A stretch of DNA of 64,000 bases from Isochrysis galbana (GCA_018136815.1 CM030936.1:372001-436000), one strand, 5' to 3'; counted from the stretch's first letter, positions 1 to 9,424 are shown. Notes: generated by a model from the sequence alone, not told the origin. A program made the numbers and translations.

Positions 1-219
1 GGTGGCCAAGTGCACGATCCGGCCGTCAAGGATGTGAGTGAACGCGGCTGAGAGCCGACAGGGGCTCCCATCGTTCACAATCGTGAGGGTGCGACGCGGG
101 TAGTCCTGGGCGGCGAAGGAGGCGACCGCCTGCTGGATCATCTCGCGCCGCTCCGGCCACCTCACCAGCATCACACAATTGATCAGAGGCGGCTGAGGCT
201 GGCCGTGCTCCGATTTCAT
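1..219 (-). CDS. family 2 glycosyltransferase, N-terminal part (runs off window)
   Basis: Reading from the ATG at 219 leftwards gives 73 residues with no stop before the window edge. The order is MKSEHG, then PLINCVMLVRWPERREMIQQ, then ASFAAQDYPRRTLTIVNDGS. This is the start of a GT-A fold of glycosyltransferase family 2: a first beta strand, an R-x-E-M-I-Q-Q-A helix, the Q-D-Y-P linker and the nucleotide-binding T-I-V-N-D-G-S strand. The same frame stays open upstream for about 30 codons and carries a hydrophobic run (WIFILLEYLIVLL) that could be a Golgi signal anchor, but it has no ATG. The true start may therefore lie in an earlier exon. Family members transfer sugars from nucleotide donors, usually at the ER or Golgi. 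The substrate cannot be inferred. Confidence 0.6.
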   Translation of the reverse strand, partial: MKSEHGQPQPPLINCVMLVRWPERREMIQQAVASFAAQDYPRRTLTIVNDGSPCRLSAAFTHILDGRIVHLAT

Positions 220-812
220 GTAGCCGTTCTCGGCGATCGGGCGAGGGCCGCGGCGTGGAGTTGGTAGCAGGACTATCAAGTACTCTAGGAGTATGAATAT
301 CCAAAATAACGACTCTCATGTCAGAGTTTTCTTGCTGTCCTAGTTTAATCCTAGTGCTGAGGGACCGTGCCTCGACGGCAACGTGTGCGCGGCTGGTGCA
401 TGGCTCGTCCTGTGTATGTGGCTAGGGATTCTAGCCAACAAGACGCTCTGCAAACTACAATTTCCAACGTCCAACGTCCAACGTGGTACCCCACCCGCCG
501 AGAGACCACTTCCACTTCCACTTCCACTTCCACGACTTCAACGTCAACCTTTACGACAACACTAGCGCGCTCGATGACGTCGTTCAAGGGTGTAGGACCA
601 CAACGAATAGACTCCTCTTAGCACGGACACTCCGGCGATTCAAGACGCCTTTATGTGCGCAGCGCCGAAGCATCGCCTAACATCTAGGGATCTAGGGGCT
701 AATATCCCATTGGATTAGGATTAGGATTAATGGCTCCGGAGCTACGAGCTACGCGCTACGCCTACGCCTACGCGCCACATGCATGACTTCCGACGCTTTG
801 CTTTACTATAGC
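220..812. other. intergenic: simple repeats and a dispersed repeat copy
   Basis: No gene seen. It holds a (TTCCAC)n run near 509-533, a short GGATTA triplet array near 712-730 and, at about 375-450, a repeat that recurs inverted at about 57385-57460. Confidence 0.5.
375..450 (+). repeat. dispersed repeat, copy 1 (copy 2 at 57385-57460)
   Basis: The segment from TGTGCGCGGCTGGTGCATGG through GGCTAGGGATTCTAGCCAAC matches the reverse complement of 57385-57460 with few differences. Both copies can encode the same hydrophobic peptide (GAWLVxxMWLGILANKT), but there is no sign that it is translated. Confidence 0.6.
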
Positions 813-830
813 TTCAAGGTTCGCCCCGCA

Positions 831-848
831 ACTAAGTTTATACTTGGT
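831..848 (+). promoter_or_regulatory. 5' terminal hairpin of the retroposon
   Basis: ACTAAGT, loop TTAT, ACTTGGT forms a 7-bp stem with one T-G wobble. It sits 4 nt upstream of the ORF1 ATG at 853. Equivalent hairpins with different stem sequences open the elements at 14456, 18312, 26705, 46794 and 52726. It may be a conserved RNA structure for recognition, cap-independent translation or reverse-transcription end choice; that role is inference. Confidence 0.6.
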
Positions 849-852
849 CGCC

Positions 853-2133
853 ATGGAGCGCGCCGGCGCTCCCCTCCTCTCCTTCGGGCCCCCCGCCGCG
901 GGCGCCCAGCCAGTGCCCATGGAGCAGTCGCAGGCGAAGCGACCGCGTCCCCCGGAAGAGGCCGAGCAGGTGAGCGCGACTCCCATCGCGCCACACGGCC
1001 TGTGGCCCCGGCCACACCACCCACAGCAGCCATGCTGGCCCCCCCCATGGAGGGCAGCAGACTGCAGGCCACACCAGACATCCAACAGACCAGAAGCCAG
1101 ACGAACCCATTGGGCATGCCTCATGGCAGAGGCCTCTCCCACCCTGGTGACGGTCGCGCCGCCACGGCGGCGCGGCCCGAGACCGGGTGGCCCTTATGGG
1201 CACAAAACACATGCAGCAGCAAATACGCATCACAACAGACCACACCAACGCCCCCAGCCTGACTTCAGCGCACAAGGGACCCCCCCAAGGGGCGGTCTGG
1301 AGCGAATACACATCGCCACATCACCGATGCACGAGCCTACGACACATGCAATGACACCCAACACGCCACACCTCGCGCAGGAGCCTCAGTCGGATGAAGA
1401 GCAAGAAATGCAAGATACAGACGCAAATCTCGAACTCTCCTTCCACCAGGAGGGCGACTACACCTTCCAAGACACGACCGTCTACGCAGCCATCGTCGAG
1501 CTCCTCTTGGAGCTCGAAGGAGTAGACCCTGAACCAGATTTCTGGGCTCGATCGATTACGGGCCCATGGCACATAGCCGTCAATGAGGATTGCGCACAGC
1601 AATTCCAGGAGCGCTACGGCGAGTTCACCACACTCCGCATCAATCAGACGGACGTCAAAGTCCGCGTGAAAATCGAGTCCCTAGAGGAGAAGATCAACAA
1701 GCGAGGAGCCTCCTCCCGCAAGTCGCTCTACAACGCCCTGCAAGACGTGGCGGCTCACCTGGTCGTAGAAGCCGAAGGCCTGGCGCAAGCAAAACAAATC
1801 ACTCTCAGCACACTCATTAAGGCGGTCGAAAAAGTGGGCCTCACCTTCCTCAAGGGCAATCGCGAGCGCATGAAGCTCGAGGGCGGCTCGGGCACGTTTG
1901 TGTCCAAGGCGGCCTACTCCACCCGCTGGCATCTATATGTCTCGGCGGGCCAAGGATCCTTCCTAGACGGGAGCTTCCCCCGCAAACTTCTTCTGAACGT
2001 GAACAACAACACTATCCCGGTGAACTATGGCATTAGGGCGTGCAAAGAGCTGCGTATGCCAGAAGCGATCCACTCCCAACATAAGCTCATGATCCACGGC
2101 AGCCTCCGTGGGCACGCCTATGGGAAACATTAA
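853..2133 (+). CDS. retroposon ORF1-like protein
   Basis: This is a 426-residue protein starting at the ATG 853, in the context CGCCATGG directly behind the 5' hairpin. The first 120 or so residues are Pro/Ala/Arg-rich and probably disordered. An acidic stretch (SDEEQEMQDTDANLEL) follows. A globular region then runs from DTTVYAAIVELLLELEG to TGPWHIAVNEDCAQQFQERYGEF and a lysine-rich helical part (SLEEKINKRGASSRKSLYNALQDVAAHL). A homologue with the same layout (MERAPTAPLS..., KGPWIFYVDDDAHDQFKAAYGD) is encoded at 51551-52702. By position it corresponds to the ORF1 nucleic-acid-binding protein of non-LTR elements, but I cannot assign a named domain. The frame is intact. Confidence 0.65.
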   Translation: MERAGAPLLSFGPPAAGAQPVPMEQSQAKRPRPPEEAEQVSATPIAPHGLWPRPHHPQQPCWPPPWRAADCRPHQTSNRPEARRTHWACLMAEASPTLVTVAPPRRRGPRPGGPYGHKTHAAANTHHNRPHQRPQPDFSAQGTPPRGGLERIHIATSPMHEPTTHAMTPNTPHLAQEPQSDEEQEMQDTDANLELSFHQEGDYTFQDTTVYAAIVELLLELEGVDPEPDFWARSITGPWHIAVNEDCAQQFQERYGEFTTLRINQTDVKVRVKIESLEEKINKRGASSRKSLYNALQDVAAHLVVEAEGLAQAKQITLSTLIKAVEKVGLTFLKGNRERMKLEGGSGTFVSKAAYSTRWHLYVSAGQGSFLDGSFPRKLLLNVNNNTIPVNYGIRACKELRMPEAIHSQHKLMIHGSLRGHAYGKH

Positions 2134-2141
2134 ACACAAAT

Positions 2142-3392
2142 GTGGTGCACAACGTGTTCAAAGACGGCGAATTTACAACGCCCTACAGCGAAGAAGATTG
2201 CTCTGCATATGTGGAACACTTACCGGAAGCCTTCATACACGAAGGCCGCACAGTCCACAAAAAAGAATTCCTTGAGACATGGGACGAGGTAGTCAGACAC
2301 GCGAAATCCATACTAGGGCGGGCGAGAGAGCGCTCGCCACCGGACACCGGAGGGGACAAAGCCGAAAGCAGCGGCACTTCACCCCGAGGGTTAGAAGACG
2401 CGACACAAGTAAGGGAAATCAGAGTCTCAGAAGGAGACAAATACGTCAGTAGATTCAACAACATCTGGCTACAGGCCGATACCGACTACCTAGGGGAGAT
2501 AGCCGATACCGGAAGCGTAGTGGAAACAGAAGAGGTCCAACTCTACCACCCTCCCGCAAGATGGGAGGGCGGCCTCAAGGGTCCGAGGTTTATGGAATAC
2601 CCCCTAGCGGACGAATACGCCATAAAAAAAGGTAAAATCGCGCTAGATGCGATCACGGTCTCAGACATCACCAAAGCAATGCTCAAGAAAGCCCGGAAAA
2701 ACGACCCACAAGCGGCGAAAACCGCATGGGAAAAGAGACTAAACATCACGAGCGAAGAATGGAAACATGTGGCCAAACTATACACGCTGCCACTGCTGAA
2801 ACACGTCGACAAACACATGCACTTCAAACACATTACGCACAGGAGAATAGGCACGAGAAACAGATTCGCGGAAAGCCCAACGGGAACGTGCAGATTTTGC
2901 CGCCGCCACAGAGAAGACTCGTGCCACCTAGCGTGGTGCCCCGAGACAAAAAACATATTCGAAACTATAGACGCCATCACCAACTACACGCCTAGCCCCG
3001 GAAGGTCGCACGTACAACAAATCAAAGATAGACTCTTCGCGTACCCTGGCAAGAGCACCCCCGACAGCCTAAAGACGCTATATATACTAGCGTGGAAGTA
3101 TATACTCAGAGACTTCTACAGAGTCGAATTCGAGTCGTACGAGTTTCATTACATACCAACCCTAGAAGCCACACTAGTGAGGTTTACCACCTTGGTGAGA
3201 GGGCTCGCTATACCGGGCTCTCACAGCCACATGCGCACTCGCAAGGCCGCCCAAGGAAGGAAACCAAAACTTAAACAACCGATTGAACACAGCGCCCCCG
3301 CGTTTATTGTGAAGGAGAAAGGCAGACTACAATTGGGCGAGAATTTTAGCCTCGTGGCACAGGCGCTCGACCTTGCCGAGAGGCTCGCCTGA
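2142..3392 (+). CDS. retroposon second ORF with C-terminal zinc-binding motif
   Basis: About 416 residues. No ATG opens this frame at its left end, and the frame also stays open upstream across the end of ORF1. It may therefore be reached by reinitiation or recoding, or be the fused remainder of a longer ORF2. The C-terminal half contains HRRIGTRNRF, then CRFC-x8-H-x4-C (CRFCRRHREDSCHLAWC), then ETKNIF. This pattern matches the zinc-binding domain that follows reverse transcriptase in non-LTR retrotransposons. Residues before it (KKARKNDPQAAKTAWEKRL...) are basic. No endonuclease or reverse transcriptase is visible, so this is probably the tail of ORF2 kept after loss of its catalytic part. 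Confidence 0.55.
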   Translation: MVHNVFKDGEFTTPYSEEDCSAYVEHLPEAFIHEGRTVHKKEFLETWDEVVRHAKSILGRARERSPPDTGGDKAESSGTSPRGLEDATQVREIRVSEGDKYVSRFNNIWLQADTDYLGEIADTGSVVETEEVQLYHPPARWEGGLKGPRFMEYPLADEYAIKKGKIALDAITVSDITKAMLKKARKNDPQAAKTAWEKRLNITSEEWKHVAKLYTLPLLKHVDKHMHFKHITHRRIGTRNRFAESPTGTCRFCRRHREDSCHLAWCPETKNIFETIDAITNYTPSPGRSHVQQIKDRLFAYPGKSTPDSLKTLYILAWKYILRDFYRVEFESYEFHYIPTLEATLVRFTTLVRGLAIPGSHSHMRTRKAAQGRKPKLKQPIEHSAPAFIVKEKGRLQLGENFSLVAQALDLAERLA

Positions 3393-3741
3393 AGTAGCGA
3401 AACGCTCTCATACAATCGGAGGCAAAGACACGGGGTAGTCAGTAGCCATGGCACGAGCAAAAACACGACATAGATAACGCCGCAGACCGAAAAGCATCCA
3501 GGATATGCATGTCACTCAGCGGCGTAGGAGGAAGGCGTGCATGCACCGCTGAGGGCAGGCGCACGCCGCCCAACCCGTGACCCCCGCAGGACCCGAGCCC
3601 CTAAGTAGAGCACGAGGGGAGTTGCCGCAAGGCGGGAAGTGAGGGAGAGGAAGGGGAATGGGCGTGGCTACGGATATGCGACCCAGTGCCACGTGCGAGG
3701 CGAGATTATTAAAAGGTTTTTTTTTTCAAGGTTCGCCCCGC

Positions 3742-4386
3742 CTACGGAGAGAAGATCCGCGTTGCCAAGGACAATCTTTTATCAGCAACGTCACCGGTGT
3801 CCGGCGTCGGGTCAGCCCATTGACCATTGACCATTGACATTTGATTTGATGGCTCATATCGACGTAAACGCGGCGCGCAAGGTCTGGGCGAAAAGCGAAA
3901 ACGTCTCTCACTCTCACTCATCACTCGCACTCATTTATTTTTGTGCATTACGGCGCGCTTGCAAAGTGCAAAGCCCTAGCTTTTTTCGGACGCAGCGGCG
4001 CACATGTGTCATTTGTATGTGTGTACGTAGTATGTAGTATGTCATATGTATATGATGTATGTGTGGCGATGCGGGTATCTACGGACTACAGATATGTATT
4101 CTTGGATATTGATATTGGGCCGATTTTTGAGATATTTTGGAAATTTCCGATGGATATATGGTATTTGGGCGAAATATCCAAAAAATTAAGGAACCAGCTT
4201 GTGGCTTGTGGGAGTTGAGAGTTGAGATGCTTGCGCGTGCGTGACAGTACATGTAAAACATTTCCAATAGAACTCTCCTACTCCTACTCCAGAAATAGGA
4301 TCGGTCCATCTGGGATCTGTGGCGGCTGGCTCCCGTCGGACCGAGGCCCCTTTCTCGTCGCGTCGCCGGTGTGGCGCCACTCCGCG
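3742..4386. other. intergenic, AT-rich in its right half
   Basis: No gene seen. The stretch 4020-4200 is AT-rich with many TATG/ATAT runs. It forms the upstream flank of the RRM gene. Confidence 0.4.
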
Positions 4387-5646
4387 ATGGCCAAGCTGCC
4401 GGGCAAGCAAGGAGAGCCTGAGCGGAAGAGGAAGAATGCAAGTGCGGCGGAGGCCGGATCACAAGGTAGGCGTGGGCAGTCCCGCCGAAAACCCACTGCT
4501 TCCGTCGCCAAGGGGCCCGAGAAGCGCAAGAACCGGCCAGCGGCAGACGCTGAGCGCTCGGCCGCCGAAACCTCAGCAGATGAGGCAAGGGGGGAGGCAC
4601 GGAGCGGGGGTAAACGGGTGGCATGCACTTTATTCGTTGGCCAGCTTCCATTCAGCGTGACCGCTGACGACATCAAGGCGCACTTCCTCAGCGTTTGCGA
4701 GCCACCGATCTCTGTCCGACTCCTGACGGACAAGAAGTCCGGCAAGTCGCGAGGCATGGCGTTTGTCGAGCTTGGCTCCGAATCGGCGGTGCATACTGCA
4801 TTGAGACTGCATCATTCCTGTATCTGTGGCCGACGGATCAATGTTGAACGAACGGTTGGGGGAGGGCACTCTGGTGAGGCACGTGTGAATCGGCTGAAGG
4901 AGCTACGTGACAAACAGGTGGGCGCTTCAACACCTGGTCCCATTCTTGCATCTGGCAGCGAGCGACCCCTGCCTCATCCACACATGTTCACATTCAAGAC
5001 TGCGCAAAAGGTTCTAATCTGTGTTCAGCGAAGCCAACATCACGCCCGAATTTCTGCCATTATCATCTGCGCTTCGCCGAAGGCCCAAGCATGTCACCAC
5101 TTTTCTATCTTATAGGGCGCCATGATGGTTCGCACGGTGCGAGAACTCGTCAACAAGCTGTTGCCAACAGAAGATGTTGTTGAGTCCGAGGCCAATGTTA
5201 CGCGTGAAGACGTCGATGAGCGGACGCTCGAATTCCTATCGACTGTCGCGCCACCCGTAGCAGAGGCTGCTCTCAAAGAGATTGCGCAACTAGATCTAGG
5301 TGGTGTGCGCAACCGTTCTGCATACCTGATGGGCGTCTTACGGCGGAATGTGGACGAGTCCGATCCCTTTGCGATCCCCAAGGCTAGTGATGAGAAGCAG
5401 GGCAAGTCCAAGAGGAAGACCGAGAGCGGTAAACGGCACTCTAGTGGTAGCGATGGCAGTGCTAGGGGCAGCAAGCCTTGGATGAAGAACAATAGGGCCG
5501 ATGCCAAGGCCTGCATGAAGAAAGGGGAAGATTCTCCGGGCGGCGGTAAATCCACGTTCGCCGTGAAGAGGAGAGCGAAAGCGGCGGGTATGGCCGCGTC
5601 AGACGAGGCAACCACGAAGAAACGTAAGAAGAGGGCGGAAGCCTAG
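4387..5646 (+). CDS. RRM RNA-binding protein with hnRNP Q-type acidic-domain-like region
   Basis: Two exons, 4387-4917 and 5116-5646, joined by a GT-AG intron (GTGGGC...TATAG, phase 0), give 353 residues. The first 75 residues are Lys/Arg/Ala-rich. An RRM spans about residues 80-155, with RNP2 LFVGQLPF and RNP1 KSRGMAFVEL. After the intron comes a helical block (DERTLEFLSTVAPPVAEAALKEIAQLDLGGVRNRSAYLMGVLRR). It resembles the acidic/NURR domain of hnRNP Q/R, where the N-K/R-S-A-F/Y-L-x-G-V motif is typical. The last 90 residues are Lys-rich with nuclear or nucleolar signals (KKRKKRAEA). It probably acts in nuclear or nucleolar RNA processing. The ATG at 4387 was chosen because upstream residues look like untranslated leader. 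Confidence 0.8.
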
Positions 5647-5947
5647 CGAAAGAGCCCCAGGGGACCACACTGTGAGCTCAACAACTAAGGCAGCTAGTGG
5701 ATTTGATCTATAAGCCGTGGCCTGGAATGTTGAGGCCACCAGTCAACGAGCGAGGCATTCGGTGAGACCGCGTGTGCTTAAAAATCTTGAAGTTGTCTGC
5801 TAAGCTACCAGAGACACTCTCTTTACCTGGGATGTGCTCCGAAGATCAGGAGTACATCCTCTTTAACATTTAATTAAATTTCTTCGTATTCGTATTGGCA
5901 TGCATGCGGCTTGCTTTCATTCGGTATCACATGTAACAGGTACGCTA
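5647..5947. other. intergenic 3' flank of RRM gene
   Basis: No gene seen. AT content rises after about 5860. Confidence 0.4.
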
Positions 5948-6262
5948 TTCAATAATAAAACATCTGAGCGTTAGTACCACTACTCCCACTAGCCCGGTAC
6001 TAGGTACTATCACGACCCCCCTAAGCGCACCTGCCCGTAAGCCTTGACGTGAGCTAATGCCACAGACACAAACACATATGCACCCCTTCAAATCTCCCCC
6101 CTCGCAGACCGCCCCGGGTCCCTTTATAATTTCCCACAAGTTACAATGAGGGAAAACCCAGTGACCAGTGAGGCGGACCGATGACCTATGTCGGGCGACT
6201 CACCAGGGAAAAGCACCCGGGGGGGGGGGGGGGACCTCTCATCAGAGAAGAAAAAACGGCGA
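5948..6262 (-). repeat. 5'-truncated retroposon tail ((ATT)n family)
   Basis: It matches the 3' part of the full element at 25612-26705. Shared blocks are the AATAAT run, GCGTTAGTACCACTACT, CACAAGTTACAATGAGGGAA and the C/G-run after AAAGCACC. The element reads on the minus strand with its 3' (ATT)n end at about 5950. It is truncated at its 5' side near 6262. Confidence 0.7.
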
Positions 6263-6317
6263 TTAATCTATTACAGAATGTGAAATTGACTTCTAATATA
6301 TTTCAAAATAGTATTAA

Positions 6318-7094
6318 AACCAATACGGAAGTTGGCTAAAAGAATCGAAAGCTCACAAAGGGACCCCCAACCCGGGCGAAACAGCTCAGTGGCTGTCGTA
6401 CTACAGCATTTACCTCGGGATTTTAATCACCGTCTTGAAATACCTGCAGGAACTTGCCGAAGTGAGATCGAAAGAGATAAAACGTGAGTTACACCTGACT
6501 AATCTAACGCAAGAGTACCAAACCCATGGGTTAGCCCGACATACTAGATCTTATGCGAAAATGGCGGCTGAGTTCAAACAACGAGTGGATTCTTACACAA
6601 CTATGGTAAGTACCCTTGAGGAATTGGCCAAGAAAACACCCGAACCAATTTCGTTTAGGGACGCTGTCTCAAGCATTCTCGATGAGGAATGGACAGCTTT
6701 GTCTAAAGCTCTGGAAGGTATTGAAACATTGGACTTGGATGCGATGAGGGGCCCCGTAACCCATATCGAGAACTGCGTACTTACCAAACCTGAAGTTAGC
6801 GATCACTTAAAAAAACAGCTACGAAAATTCCAGGAAAGATACGACAAAGTCTTAGAAGACTACTGCCCGGTATTCAATAAAAAGAAGCTGCTATCACTAC
6901 GTAGCAATAACACAAAACATAGGCTATACGAACTGCAGCGGAAGCTAGAATTGTTCATTGAGATCACCAGTGAGTACTCTCAAGAATATGCCGGCAAATT
7001 TATTCGTGACATTCATAATCTAAACAAAGAATATCATGACGTAGTCGAGGAAGCTTACGATGCAATACGGAGTAAACAGGGAAACACCTCTTGA
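6318..7094 (+). CDS. unrecognised AT-rich ORF with membrane segment and coiled coil
   Basis: The frame is open from 6318 to the stop at 7092-7094. No ATG occurs near the left end; the usable codon nearest the conserved-looking part is a TTG at 6435. A hydrophobic segment (WLSYYSIYLGILITVLKYLQ) covers about 6390-6450. About 210 mostly helical charged residues follow (ELAEVRSKEIKREL..., QLRKFQERYDKVLEDY..., YELQRKLELFIEITSEY). Codon use is strikingly AT-rich compared with flanking host genes. That suggests transferred DNA or a mobile-element cargo gene. I recognise no family. It ends 114 bp before the temptin-like coding region. Confidence 0.45.
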   Translation, partial: NQYGSWLKESKAHKGTPNPGETAQWLSYYSIYLGILITVLKYLQELAEVRSKEIKRELHLTNLTQEYQTHGLARHTRSYAKMAAEFKQRVDSYTTMVSTLEELAKKTPEPISFRDAVSSILDEEWTALSKALEGIETLDLDAMRGPVTHIENCVLTKPEVSDHLKKQLRKFQERYDKVLEDYCPVFNKKKLLSLRSNNTKHRLYELQRKLELFIEITSEYSQEYAGKFIRDIHNLNKEYHDVVEEAYDAIRSKQGNTS

Positions 7095-7207
7095 AGGGCG
7101 TGTCTCCGCGAAAGAGCGGACGAGACGACGTCCCCGCCGGAGAGCAACCCCCCCCCTCGCTCGTCAGATATTTTTTGGGCCGGGCGTGCGAAGAGAGAGA
7201 GAGAGGC

Positions 7208-7828
7208 ATGCCGCTCCCACTGGTGACCGTCGTCCCATGGGTCGGCTATGAGAGCTACGAGCGGCTCGTGCCCAACGGCCGCGTCAACGGCAAGGACACG
7301 GGGCACAAGGTCAACAACCCGACGCACGCCGCCTTCCGATTCGCCTTCCGCGACGAAGGCAGGGCGTGGACCACCTCTCTCTGCCTCGCGGACACGGACA
7401 GCGACGGGCAGAGCAACGGGATGGAGCTGGGGGACCCCTGCTGCGTGTGGAGCGTCGGTGTGGACGAGGGCGAGCTGCTCGGCTTCTCTACCGACGACAT
7501 CTCGCTCGCGGGGGACGAGTCGTCGAGGACCTCGAGGAGCATGCCTGTCTGCGCGCCGCCGCCGCTCGCGGTGGGTACGACCCCTCTCTCGGCCCCCGTG
7601 TCCTCGCCCCCTATCTCCGCGCCCTCGCCCCCTTCCTCCCCCGCGTCCTCGCCCCCTTCCTCCGCGTCCCCGCCCACCCTGCCGCTGCTCGCCCACGGTG
7701 TGCTCATGTCCGTCGCGTGGGGCGTGCTCCTCCCCTCGGGCGCCTTTTTATCGCTCGCTTGGCGCTCCCGGCTCACGCAGCGCCCCCCCCTTCTCCACAG
7801 CTCAGGTCTACGTCTTGTTCCAGCTTGA
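7208..7828 (+). CDS. temptin-like domain plus first cytochrome b561-type helix, probably incomplete
   Basis: From the ATG at 7208 the protein runs PWVGYESYERLVPNGRVNGKDTGHKVNNPTHAAF, then WTTSLCLADTDSDGQSNGMELGDPCCVW. This fits the temptin Cys/Cys domain, whose hallmark is D-x-D-S-D-G-x-x-N-G-x-E-L-G-D-P-C-C-x-W. A Ser/Pro-rich linker follows. Then comes LLAHGVLMSVAWGVLLPSGAFLSLAWR, which matches the first transmembrane helix of cytochrome b561 proteins, with the haem-ligand type His. Such fusions occur in secreted or membrane ferric-reductase-like proteins. No signal peptide is seen, and the remaining b561 helices are missing from the following 400 bp, which are AT-rich and read best on the other strand. 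The gene appears cut on both sides by insertions, or the missing parts are distant exons. Confidence 0.55.
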   Translation: MPLPLVTVVPWVGYESYERLVPNGRVNGKDTGHKVNNPTHAAFRFAFRDEGRAWTTSLCLADTDSDGQSNGMELGDPCCVWSVGVDEGELLGFSTDDISLAGDESSRTSRSMPVCAPPPLAVGTTPLSAPVSSPPISAPSPPSSPASSPPSSASPPTLPLLAHGVLMSVAWGVLLPSGAFLSLAWRSRLTQRPPLLHSSGLRLVPA

Positions 7829-8206
7829 TTTGCTGAGCAAGCGCTTAATAAGGGTTTGCTTAGACTTATTCTCGGAGCTCTTCCCGGTCCTCCCACCGAG
7901 TTTCACTCCTGGACATGCCTCTTTGAATTTACTGCTTTCCTTCAATGTGGTAATTTGCCATTCATGCATATCCCGTACATTCAGTCGGTTTGATTCACAA
8001 AGGTGAATTGCAAAATTCACGTATCTTTCTTTTTGTGCTTTATCAATCCCTTGTATCCTAGCCGTAATATGTTTTAGCAACGATGTGTGTTGGTTGAGTT
8101 TTGGAACTAATTTGAGAAACTCATCATCCTCCGAATGTTGCAACACGTGTCTAGCTTCAGATTCTGTCATTTCATTTCTCGAATGTCTGGAAATAGCTGC
8201 ATTCAT
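7808..8206 (-). CDS. unrecognised AT-rich ORF, 132 residues
   Basis: The ORF starts MNAAISRHSRNEMTESEARHVLQH and ends with a Lys/Ser-rich tail (TGKSSENKSKQTLIKRLLSK). Codon use is AT-rich, like the ORF at 6318-7094 and unlike the GC-rich temptin-like gene it abuts. It may be part of inserted DNA. No family is recognised. It could be a chance frame. Confidence 0.3.
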   Translation of the reverse strand: MNAAISRHSRNEMTESEARHVLQHSEDDEFLKLVPKLNQHTSLLKHITARIQGIDKAQKERYVNFAIHLCESNRLNVRDMHEWQITTLKESSKFKEACPGVKLGGRTGKSSENKSKQTLIKRLLSKSSWNKT

Positions 8207-8229
8207 GAGTGTGGTGGAGGGGGGGGGGG

Positions 8230-8426
8230 GTGCTAGCTCTAACGACTTATTTTTCTCCTCGTCTCCTCGAGATGTTCACCAACGTCACCACAATGAATCC
8301 TTGTCGAAGGAGGCCCTCTCGGGGCGCGCCCTCATACCGAGCCAAGGCGACGCCGTTCTGGTCGCGTACGGGGTGCTCCTGGGCCTCTCCTTGGGGGTGC
8401 TCGCGGGGGGGCTCATGGTAGGGTGA
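8230..8426 (+). other. possible terminal exon with one transmembrane segment
   Basis: GC-rich sequence resumes here. One frame ends in GDAVLVAYGVLLGLSLGVLAGGLMVG and a stop at 8424-8426, a clean membrane helix. It could be the last exon of the temptin/b561-like gene beyond the AT-rich insert, but the splice join cannot be shown. Confidence 0.3.
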
Positions 8427-9424
8427 GAGTCCCCACAGGGAGGGGAAGAAACCCTGAGGGAAAGGAGACCAAATGAAGGCAAGCCGCCTTAGTGCACCTG
8501 GGCCGGACCCCCGCGAAACCGAAGAAGATGGAATGAAGGCAAAGAAAGAAGGGGGGAAGGGAAGAGAGGGAACGAAAGGAAACAGTGGGCGGTGTCGGTG
8601 GGGAAGTAAAGGACTCCTAGTCTGTAGTAGGTATGAGTCCAGAATCTTCAGATGATTTTTTAATGTTCAATGTTGCCCCACGCACCACACTCACACACTC
8701 AGGTGCAAAGGTGATGTTGTGATGTAGTAGTAGTATTGATAACAATGCAACACGCGACATGTGAAATGCCCGAAAAGCGCACATGCACATTCGAGCACGA
8801 GCACGTGGTCGATCGCACGTCGCATTGACAATGACTCCTGGCCGCCATCCGATCAAATGAGTGCAGTCGCCACTACGCACAACCGCCGCAGCTATTCCAT
8901 CGCTTGTATCATCCGCAATGTGGCCCTCTGACTAGATTCCCATCCATGTCATGGGCTGCTGAATCTTGTGTAATAATTGGCGAGGCTCGACGATGCGAGA
9001 CGGCCAGCGACGCAAAAATCACAGTCATAACCACCACCTGCGCCGTCAATACATGGGTGTCCCAACCACACTCCACTGTTGGGACAACAACACCATGCGA
9101 CAAGATTACCATGTGACATCCATGTGAAAAATGACCCACCGTGAGCCAGGCGCAGGTGCCTGGGCGGAGCGATGCAGTCTCCATCAAGCAGCTTCGAGAG
9201 TGCGCGGCACAATGGCTAGATTTTGTTCGCCGTGCCTTGCGCAATATAGGAGGTTCTGCTCCGAGCATACCCGTGCACTGAGTCGGTACGTTTCATGCTG
9301 TCATCGATATTTCCTCGGACTTGGGAGGACAAGAAGGTCTAACCCACTTGGCCAACATGCGCTATCCATCCATAACTTGTACAATGAATCTCTTCTTCTG
9401 AGTGCAAACCATTTGCTAACGCCA
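8427..9424. other. intergenic
   Basis: Frames on the minus strand between 8900 and 9270 are open but have no recognisable domain. Further exons of the WW gene could lie here. Nothing firm is seen. Confidence 0.3.

Larger units (their letters stand above)
830..3724 (+). mobile_element. 2.9 kb non-LTR retroposon with ORF1 and a zinc-finger ORF, no RT
   Basis: A 17-nt target-site duplication, TTCAAGGTTCGCCCCGC, lies at 813-829 and again at 3725-3741. The element starts with AACTAAGTTTATACTTGGT, a 7-bp hairpin with a TTAT loop at 831-848. It ends in TATTAAAAGG followed by a T run. Two long open frames fill it (853-2133 and about 2142-3392). The same head and tail bound the 758 bp elements at 14456-15213 and 53332-54089. 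No reverse transcriptase palm motif is present, so this copy should need enzymes supplied in trans. The exact duplication and long open frames suggest a recent insertion. Confidence 0.85.

Noticed and set aside
712-730. GGATTA repeats as telomeric sequence
   Set aside because: Only three units, and not a standard TTAGGG or TTTAGGG array.
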